From: Tetragenococcus sp041859945
GTDB taxonomy: Bacteria > Bacillota > Bacilli > Lactobacillales > Enterococcaceae
Assembly (NCBI GenBank): GCA_041859945.1
Contig: JBFLGC010000034.1
Span: forward strand, 1 to 27,892
DNA: 27,892 nt
Reading direction: 5' to 3'
Numbering within the stretch: position 1 is the first letter of the stretch; every line of letters begins with the position of its first letter. This document shows, in pieces, positions 22,274-27,892 of this stretch. The notes under the pieces were generated by a model that was not told the origin of the DNA, ran no database searches, and saw only the letters and a program-made list of their open reading frames with translations. The position numbers and the translations under genes were made by a program.

Positions 22274-23518
22274 TCATCCTTTTTTCTTCCGCATCATATC
22301 GCCCACTTGGACCGGACGCGCGACTGGCATAGTTAAGATCATCATCGGATGTGGGGCACGATTAATGAGTTCATGGTCTTCGTTATACATTTCGGTCACG
22401 GTTTGGGAAAAATGACGGAAACTGGGACCGTAAAACTCGATTTCATCGCCCGTCTCAAAGACATTACGCTGACGGATCGTAGCGGTTTTCGTCGTTTCAT
22501 CATAAGCTAAGACATCGCCGATAAATTTATATTGGGGGATCTTGCGCCGTTTCCCAAAGAGTTGTTCGTTTTCCGTTGGGACATGGTAATAAAAACCAGT
22601 CGAAAGTTCACGTTGCGCCACTTTCCATAGTTCATCGATCCATTCTTGCTTACAAACATACTTTTCAGGATCGGCCATATAACTATCGACGGCGGCTTTG
22701 TAAACATTGGCCACTGTTGAAACGTAATGGATCGACTTCATTCGGCCTTCGATCTTCAAGCTATCGACCCCATTTTGGATAAAATCAGGAATGTGCTCGA
22801 TCATCGACATATCCACGGCACTCATCGAAAATTCTTCTGGTACGGTGCCATTTTCTGTCAAGCTACGGCGTTCGGTCCCAAAAGGTAAGTCGAACAAATC
22901 ATATTTCCAACGACAGGACTGCGAACAACCGCCACGATTGGCATCCCGCATAGACATATGGTTAGACAAGGTACAGCGCCCCGAATAAGAAATACACATG
23001 GCTCCGTGCACGAACGTTTCGATTTCAATCGTGGTGGACTTCCTGATCTCAGCCAGTTCTGCCATTGAGACTTCCCGGGCTAACACTACCCGTTCCAAGC
23101 CTTCTTCGCGCCAAAATTCTAAGGTTTCAAAATTAGTGGCCGAGGCTTGCGTCGATAGATGGATCGGCAAGCCGGGCGCTTCTAGGACGCAAATTTCGAT
23201 CAAGGCTGGATCAGAGATGATCACAGCTGAAATACCAATATCTCGCAACGTACGGAAAAATTCACCGGCCCCTTCCTGATTACCTTCATGGGTGACCATA
23301 TTGGCCGCTACATAGACTTTGGCAGCATGGGCCTTGGCAAAAGCCACTCCTTCTGCCATTTCTTCATAGCTGAAGTTGCCGGCGCGGCTCCGCAATCCGT
23401 AAGCATTGCCTCCGATATAGACCGCATCAGCGCCATAGGTAATGGCTACTTTTAATTTTTCTAAGGTTCCAGCCGGAGCTAAAACTTCCGGTCGTTTTAA
23501 ACTTGTTTGTACAGTCAT
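22274..23518 (-). CDS. trhP2: tRNA 5-hydroxyuridine hydroxylase TrhP2 (U32 peptidase family)
   Basis: A 414-residue U32-family protein. In Bacillus subtilis the homologous pair YrrN/YrrO (TrhP1/TrhP2) is required, using prephenate, to make 5-hydroxyuridine at the tRNA wobble position. The N-terminal barrel begins RPEVLAPAGTLEKLKVAITY; the Fe-S type cysteine cluster is C175, C182, C198 and C202 in HGAMCISYSGRCTLSNHMS and RGGCSQSCRWKYD. The C-terminal part is a beta domain. It starts 11 nt after trhP1 with AAGGAAG as ribosome site; the pair is one operon. A genuine protease role is unlikely for this subfamily. Confidence 0.88.
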   Translation of the reverse strand: MTVQTSLKRPEVLAPAGTLEKLKVAITYGADAVYIGGNAYGLRSRAGNFSYEEMAEGVAFAKAHAAKVYVAANMVTHEGNQEGAGEFFRTLRDIGISAVIISDPALIEICVLEAPGLPIHLSTQASATNFETLEFWREEGLERVVLAREVSMAELAEIRKSTTIEIETFVHGAMCISYSGRCTLSNHMSMRDANRGGCSQSCRWKYDLFDLPFGTERRSLTENGTVPEEFSMSAVDMSMIEHIPDFIQNGVDSLKIEGRMKSIHYVSTVANVYKAAVDSYMADPEKYVCKQEWIDELWKVAQRELSTGFYYHVPTENEQLFGKRRKIPQYKFIGDVLAYDETTKTATIRQRNVFETGDEIEFYGPSFRHFSQTVTEMYNEDHELINRAPHPMMILTMPVARPVQVGDMMRKKKG

Positions 23519-23529
23519 TTCTATCTTCC

Positions 23530-24450
23530 TTACTTGATATCATCTGGATCAAGGTCGTAAAAGCCGGTATCCAGTTCACGTTCTTTAGGATGTAAACTTT
23601 TAATTTGGGCAAATAGTTGCTCAGCTAAGGCTAGATCCCAAGTATTATTTTGAAGGGCGCAACGAGCTCGGTCAAACAACTTTGCGATCGCCACAAAGTG
23701 ATCTCCTGGTGAAAAAATACCATCGAGTTTCCAAGTCGTAAACCCATTTGCTACTAATTCAGCTAAATGGCGAATCAAACAGATGTCGTTGTTAGCAAAA
23801 ATATGCGTGCCATGACTATCTTCAAAAATCGAATAGTGCGAATCTTTTTCTTGTGGTTCCGCTAAAAATAGCCCGCGTGCTTTATCGGCACTTTCTTCTT
23901 GTTGAGAAAAATGATAGTAATTTTGTAAAAGCGGCCGTTTGGATTGGTGGATACAAGTCGCGCCATAGACCAAGACTTCGACAGGTATTTCCAGTTGCGG
24001 CGCCAGCGCCTGCATTTCAGCAAAAGGGACCTCGCGCGCGAGGATCGCCCCACTGGCGCCTTTATGGCCCCAAAAGTTGATTTGCCGAGCACTGGTCACA
24101 AGCGTCTCACCGTCATAAACAAACGGGAGTGCCAGTTCAGGATGCGTTCGCATATCATAAATGATGCCGGGATCGCCTAATTGGATCGCATCGACCTGTA
24201 TTTTTTTTAAAAAAGCCAAATAAGTCGGGATCTGCTGCATTTTTTCTGGATGCATGATGCCATTGACCGCAATCATGGCTTTTTTCCCAGCTACATGTGC
24301 TAGTTCCACTAATTGCTTTTGCTCCTTACGACTAAAAGAATGCGGCAAACGCAGTCCAAACGTTTCCTCACCAAAAACGATCGTATCCACTATCGGTAAC
24401 AACTTTTCAGCTTGGTCGATAGATTCCACTGTCGTCACTAACTCGATCAT
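23530..24450 (-). CDS. trhP1: U32 family protein TrhP1 (tRNA hydroxylation partner)
   Basis: A 306-residue U32-family protein, shorter than its neighbour and carrying only one cysteine of the cluster (VLVYGATCIHQSKRPL) instead of four, which fits the YrrN/TrhP1 subfamily. The core has DAIQLGDPGIIYDMRT and WKLDGIFSPGD. The frame opens at a TTG at 24468, but the ATG at 24450 stands 8 nt after AAGGAGG and is preferred. First gene of the trhP1-trhP2 pair, probably a scaffold or substrate-binding partner of TrhP2. Confidence 0.85.
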   Translation of the reverse strand: MIELVTTVESIDQAEKLLPIVDTIVFGEETFGLRLPHSFSRKEQKQLVELAHVAGKKAMIAVNGIMHPEKMQQIPTYLAFLKKIQVDAIQLGDPGIIYDMRTHPELALPFVYDGETLVTSARQINFWGHKGASGAILAREVPFAEMQALAPQLEIPVEVLVYGATCIHQSKRPLLQNYYHFSQQEESADKARGLFLAEPQEKDSHYSIFEDSHGTHIFANNDICLIRHLAELVANGFTTWKLDGIFSPGDHFVAIAKLFDRARCALQNNTWDLALAEQLFAQIKSLHPKERELDTGFYDLDPDDIK

Positions 24451-24476
24451 CAAAATTCCTCCTTGCAACGTCCTCT

Positions 24477-24482
24477 ATTTTA
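24477..24482 (-). promoter_or_regulatory. Candidate extended -10 of trhP1-trhP2
   Basis: Minus strand TGTTAAAAT, with the hexamer at 24482-24477. The -35 region is poor, as expected for an extended -10 promoter. Confidence 0.35.
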
Positions 24483-24608
24483 ACAGAGAATGACAAGAAT
24501 TAAAATGGGGAAATAGCATCGCTTTTCTTAAGGCTAAAGATTGCTGTCATTCCGCCTTTTCATTCCTATAGATTTCTTCTTTTTACGTTTTTGTATCCCT
24601 TCACTTTA

Positions 24609-24639
24609 CAAAAATGTCATCGTTGATTTTACATTTTTG
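24609..24639. repeat. Inverted repeat in the clpC-trhP1 spacer
   Basis: CAAAAATGT (24609-24617) and ACATTTTTG (24631-24639), perfect, 13 nt apart. Lies between the clpC terminator and the trhP1 promoter; possible operator, role unknown. Confidence 0.4.
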
Positions 24640-24652
24640 CAATAAAATTCTC

Positions 24653-24691
24653 AAAAAAACAGAGCCACAACTCTTTCAAGTCATCACTCTG
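24653..24691 (-). terminator. Terminator of ctsR-clpC
   Basis: Leftward: CAGAG, long loop containing a weak internal stem, CTCTG, then seven T. Short stem but good T-run directly after the clpC stop. Confidence 0.6.
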
Positions 24692-24698
24692 CTCATTT

Positions 24699-27215
24699 TT
24701 ATACTTCTTGTAAAACTTTTTGCTCTTTCTTACTTACTTTTGGTTTTTTCACATTCAAGGTGATCTTGCCTTTAGAAGCACCGATCGTAACACGATCGCC
24801 TAGATGGATCTGACCAGAAAGCAAAGCTTCACTCAAGCGGTCTTCCACTTCTTTTTGCAAAGCACGACGGATCGGGCGGGCCCCGTATTCCGGATCAAAG
24901 CCGTCTTTACCAATGACATCCACAGCAGCGGGGGTGATCTTCAAGTGAACGTCTTGTTCATCCATCCGTTTGACGATCGTGCGACTCATGATCTTGACGA
25001 TTTCATGGATCTCGGCTTTATCCAAAGCACTGAAGACGACCGTTTCGTCGATCCGATTCAAAAATTCAGGACGGAAGGACTTTTTCAATTCTTCCAAGAT
25101 CCGTTTTTGCATGGCGGCATAGTTTTGGGTCGCATCAACAGCCGTAAAGCCAACATTTTTTTCTTCTCGCAATTCAGTAGCGCCAATATTTGAAGTCATG
25201 ATCAAAATCGTATTGCGAAAATCAACATTCCGGCCCTTAGAATCGGTTAGATACCCATCATCTAAAACTTGTAGTAAAATATTGAAAACATCCGGATGCG
25301 CTTTTTCGACTTCATCAAGTAAAACCACCGCATAAGGTTTTGAACGAACTTTTTCCGTCAATTGGCCCCCTTCATCATAACCGACATAGCCAGGCGGCGA
25401 GCCGATCAAACGACTGGTGCTGTATTTCTCCATGTATTCCGACATATCGACTCTAATCAAAGAATCTTCACTGCCAAACATGGCCTCTGCCAATGCTTTG
25501 GTAAGTTCCGTCTTACCGACCCCGGTAGGACCTAGAAACATGAAAGAACCGATTGGGCGATACGGATCTTTCAAGCCACTACGCGCCCGGCGAATAGCCC
25601 GAGCGACCGCTTGGACAGCCTCGTCTTGACCGACGACCCGTTTATGAATGATGCTTTCTAATTCTAACAAGCGTTCGCTTTCCTTTTTCGCTAATTGTTG
25701 CAGAGGCACACCGGTCCATTGCGAGACAACGCTCGCGATGTCTTCAGCGGTCACTTTATTAGTGTAGTGGTCGGCTGCTTTGCTTTCTTTATAAGTGGCT
25801 TGCGCTAAACGATCATGGAGATCCTTTTCTTTGATGCGTAGATTCGCAGCTGTTTCAAAATTTTGACTACGGATGGCATTTTCTTTTTCTTGCGCTAATG
25901 CAGTCAAAGCTTGTTGCAAAACAGCACTCTGCGAAACCTCATCGGCCGCATCCAAACGTACTTTGGCTGCCGACTCATCCATCAAATCGATTGCTTTGTC
26001 GGGCAGCTGCCGTGAGTTGATATAACGAACGGATAGTTGTACTGCCGCATGCAAAGCCTCATCGGTGATTTCCACACCATGGTGTTCTTCATAACGAGGT
26101 CGCAAGCCTTTCAAGATTTCTTCGGTCTCGTCAGGCGTCGGTTCGTTGACTTGGATCTTAGCAAAACGCCGTTCTAAAGCTGAATCCTTTTCGATATATT
26201 TTTGATATTCATCTAAAGTCGTCGCACCGATCGTTTGTAATTCACCACGAGCCAAAGCTGGTTTCAAAATATTGGAGGCATCGATTGCCCCTTCTGCACC
26301 GCCGGCTCCGATCAACGTATGCAATTCATCAATGAAGAGAATCACTTGCCCATCTTGATAAATTTCTTCGATGATTTTTTTCATTCGATCTTCAAACTCA
26401 CCACGGTATTTAGTACCAGCTACTAAAGCCCCCATATCAAGCATCATCAACCGTTTTTGTTGCATATCTTTAGGAACTTCACCAAAAACGATCTTTTGGG
26501 CCAAGCCTTCCGCGATCGCTGTTTTCCCGACACCCGGTTCACCTACTAAAACCGGGTTATTTTTGGTTCGTCGACTTAAGATCTGAATCAAACGACGGAC
26601 TTCTTTTTGCCGTCCGACCACAGGATCCAGACGTTTTTCACGCGCCAATTTAGTCAAATCACGTGCCAAAGCATCCAAAGTCGGTGTTGTTCCTTCTTGG
26701 TTAGCAGCACGGCCTTTTTGTTGCTTTCTATGGATCGATTCAACATAGTTATTTGGTCCTTTGGATTGTTGGTTCATGCCCATTTTTCGTTTTAATGACT
26801 GCCGCATCTTGGCAAGGCTAGTACCTAAATTCAGCAGGATCCGAGCCGCTAATACTTGCTCATCACGAAGTATTCCTAATAATAAATGCTCAGTTCCCAC
26901 TTGTGGCGCATTGAGTCGTTTGGCCTCATCGCCCGCATAGGCAAAAATTTGTCTGGCCCGTGGTGAATATGGCAAATAACCTTGACCTGGATATTGGGTC
27001 ATGACACCATAACCCGTGAGTCGTTCGATCTCTTCTCTGAGCTCTTCTTCAGTTATGCCCATTTCGCGTAACGTTTTGCCCGCAATACCATCTTGTTCTA
27101 CGACCAAAGCTAACAATAAATGCTCAGTCCCGATCGATTGGTGTTTATAGCGTTTGGCTTCTTCTTGGGCAATGGTCAACACTGCCTTGGCTTTTTCCGT
27201 AAATAATTCATCCAT
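24699..27215 (-). CDS. clpC: ATP-dependent Clp protease ATP-binding subunit ClpC
   Basis: A Hsp100 unfoldase that feeds proteins to ClpP, important in stress and protein quality control. The 838-residue protein has two N-terminal Clp_N repeats (HQSIGTEHLLLAL and APQVGTEHLLLGI), a first AAA+ module (Walker A GEPGVGKT near residue 225), a UVR-bearing middle region (ENAIRSQNFETAANLRIKEK), and a second AAA+ module (GPTGVGKT near 562, VVLLDEVEKAH, LNRIDE). A GTG overlapping the ctsR stop (27224) opens the frame three codons earlier, but the ATG at 27215 is spaced 8 nt from AAAAGGAG and is preferred. Cotranscribed with ctsR; no mcsA/mcsB genes lie between them, as in other Lactobacillales. Confidence 0.95.
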   Translation of the reverse strand: MDELFTEKAKAVLTIAQEEAKRYKHQSIGTEHLLLALVVEQDGIAGKTLREMGITEEELREEIERLTGYGVMTQYPGQGYLPYSPRARQIFAYAGDEAKRLNAPQVGTEHLLLGILRDEQVLAARILLNLGTSLAKMRQSLKRKMGMNQQSKGPNNYVESIHRKQQKGRAANQEGTTPTLDALARDLTKLAREKRLDPVVGRQKEVRRLIQILSRRTKNNPVLVGEPGVGKTAIAEGLAQKIVFGEVPKDMQQKRLMMLDMGALVAGTKYRGEFEDRMKKIIEEIYQDGQVILFIDELHTLIGAGGAEGAIDASNILKPALARGELQTIGATTLDEYQKYIEKDSALERRFAKIQVNEPTPDETEEILKGLRPRYEEHHGVEITDEALHAAVQLSVRYINSRQLPDKAIDLMDESAAKVRLDAADEVSQSAVLQQALTALAQEKENAIRSQNFETAANLRIKEKDLHDRLAQATYKESKAADHYTNKVTAEDIASVVSQWTGVPLQQLAKKESERLLELESIIHKRVVGQDEAVQAVARAIRRARSGLKDPYRPIGSFMFLGPTGVGKTELTKALAEAMFGSEDSLIRVDMSEYMEKYSTSRLIGSPPGYVGYDEGGQLTEKVRSKPYAVVLLDEVEKAHPDVFNILLQVLDDGYLTDSKGRNVDFRNTILIMTSNIGATELREEKNVGFTAVDATQNYAAMQKRILEELKKSFRPEFLNRIDETVVFSALDKAEIHEIVKIMSRTIVKRMDEQDVHLKITPAAVDVIGKDGFDPEYGARPIRRALQKEVEDRLSEALLSGQIHLGDRVTIGASKGKITLNVKKPKVSKKEQKVLQEV

Positions 27216-27220
27216 TGCAC

Positions 27221-27688
27221 TCACTCCTTTTCCTCATAACTCAAACGTTCTAAAATACGATGCATCAAAGTAGCTCGTAAACGATCTTCCTGCTCTGATT
27301 CGCCTAGAACATTATGACTGATTGTCGTCAATAAAAGATTTCCTTCGCGTTTAGATAAAATATCTTCTTCATAAAGTTTTTGGATAATTGCTGTGGCATC
27401 TTTTTCTGAAAGAACCTCGCCGAATAACTGATCGACTTGGTGCAAAAAACGATGGTAGCTAACCATGCGGATCTTCTCGATGCGGATATACCCACCACCG
27501 CCACGCTTACTTTCGACCGTATAGCCTCGTTGCAGGGTAAAGCGAGTATTGATGACATAGTTGATTTGTGAAGGGACACAATTGAACAAATCGGCCATTT
27601 CAGCACGACGAATTTCAATTATTTCACTTTGTTCTAAAATCTTTTTCAGATAAGCTTCAATCATATCAGACGTATTTTGATGACTCAT
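27221..27688 (-). CDS. ctsR: Transcriptional repressor CtsR
   Basis: Heat-labile dimeric repressor of clp genes. The 155-residue protein has the winged helix at residues 1-70 (IIEIRRAEMADLFNCVPSQ, INYVINTRFTLQRGY) with the hallmark glycine-rich wing SKRGGGGYIRI, whose glycines sense heat, then the C-terminal dimerisation domain. It is first in the ctsR-clpC operon, overlaps the clpC start region and has a CtsR operator just upstream, so it represses itself. Confidence 0.95.
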   Translation of the reverse strand: MSHQNTSDMIEAYLKKILEQSEIIEIRRAEMADLFNCVPSQINYVINTRFTLQRGYTVESKRGGGGYIRIEKIRMVSYHRFLHQVDQLFGEVLSEKDATAIIQKLYEEDILSKREGNLLLTTISHNVLGESEQEDRLRATLMHRILERLSYEEKE

Positions 27689-27703
27689 CGTGACCTTCCC
27701 TCC

Positions 27704-27720
27704 CTTGACTAATCTTGACC
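27704..27720 (-). promoter_or_regulatory. CtsR operator of the ctsR-clpC operon
   Basis: Minus strand GGTCAAGATTAGTCAAG, a direct heptad repeat matching the known CtsR box (RGTCAAA, N3, RGTCAAA) with few mismatches. It sits just after the -10 box, right for blocking transcription. Confidence 0.88.
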
Positions 27721-27723
27721 TTC

Positions 27724-27752
27724 ATTATACAAAATTTTGCGACGATTGGAAA
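27724..27752 (-). promoter_or_regulatory. Promoter of ctsR-clpC
   Basis: Minus strand TTTCCA (27752-27747), 17-nt spacer, TATAAT (27729-27724). Confidence 0.65.
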
Positions 27753-27791
27753 GAAGAAGGCCTTTTTCTTAAGAGTTTTAAAAAATTGAAG

Positions 27792-27892
27792 TTACCATTC
27801 ACGGTCCAACTTGAACGCTACACTTACACGTTTGCGTCTGCTACTGTCTGCTGTGGGACCGACCTGAGCCATGGTCTCAGGTCTGCCAAGCT
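27792..27892 (-). other. Window-edge segment, possible partial gene or structured RNA
   Basis: A minus-strand frame stays open from the window edge to a TAA at 27792-27794 (32 codons, with a basic C-terminus SSRRKRVSVAFKLDREW). The DNA is clearly richer in G+C than its surroundings and has GACCTGAG paired with CTCAGGTC (7-nt loop) and CGGTCC paired with GGACCG. I do not recognise it; a structured non-coding element is as likely as a gene end. Confidence 0.25.

Noticed and set aside
22274..23518. Annotating the U32 genes as secreted collagenase-like proteases
   Set aside because: No signal peptide; paired arrangement and the four-cysteine cluster fit the tRNA hydroxylation subfamily instead.
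27328..27618. Second minus-strand open frame within ctsR
   Set aside because: Out-of-frame shadow of ctsR, whose wing and helix motifs are clear.
1..27892. CRISPR arrays, tRNA or rRNA genes, prophage or toxin-antitoxin modules
   Set aside because: Looked for by eye; no regularly spaced repeats, no cloverleaf-like segments and no recognisable phage or toxin genes seen.

Overview
The window looks like chromosome from a low-GC Firmicute of the Lactobacillales, most likely Enterococcus or a close relative. The basis is gene content (a ctsR-clpC pair, glutathione reductase, an IS256-family element of the kind common in enterococci, and a flavin-based extracellular electron transfer locus), strong AGGAGG ribosome binding sites and A/T-rich spacers. 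I ran no searches; identities rest on recognised motifs.

Left end (1-2960): an unusually structured 5' leader precedes a DUF1576 polytopic membrane protein with a clear internal duplication. A small unknown cytosolic protein overlaps its 3' end by 38 nt. Then comes birA. These read rightward and stop at a bidirectional terminator.

Extracellular electron transfer (EET) region (2965-11955): this is the core of the Listeria/Enterococcus flavin-based EET system, in three or four transcription units. Leftward are fmnB (ApbE flavinyl transferase), an aminoglycoside-phosphotransferase-like kinase and dmkA (demethylmenaquinone prenyltransferase), spaced 18 nt apart. A yjdF gene with its own structured, probably riboswitch-bearing leader sits in the middle. 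pplA (lipoprotein with two FMN-binding domains) is leftward and separately terminated. Rightward and divergent from pplA are ndh2, eetA, eetB and dmkB. Together the products would supply a dedicated quinone (DmkA, DmkB), reduce it with NADH (Ndh2), pass electrons through the membrane (EetA/EetB) and load FMN covalently onto an exported carrier (FmnB acting on PplA). No fmnA gene is visible here.

Middle (11956-15240): an A/T-rich spacer has a long hairpin and a complete 1325-bp IS256-family element with 8-bp target duplications. The leftward glutathione reductase gene follows, ending in a very strong terminator.

Leftward operon (13877-19754): moxR, a DUF58 gene, a membrane transglutaminase, a GNAT acetyltransferase and gor are overlapping or tightly spaced.

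Right part (19800-27892): a HIT-family gene with an apparent one-base frameshift, a Nudix hydrolase, a small membrane protein, an aldo/keto reductase, the tRNA-hydroxylation pair trhP1-trhP2 (U32 family), and ctsR-clpC behind a recognisable CtsR operator. The last ~100 bp are richer in G+C and full of inverted repeats, and I could not assign them.
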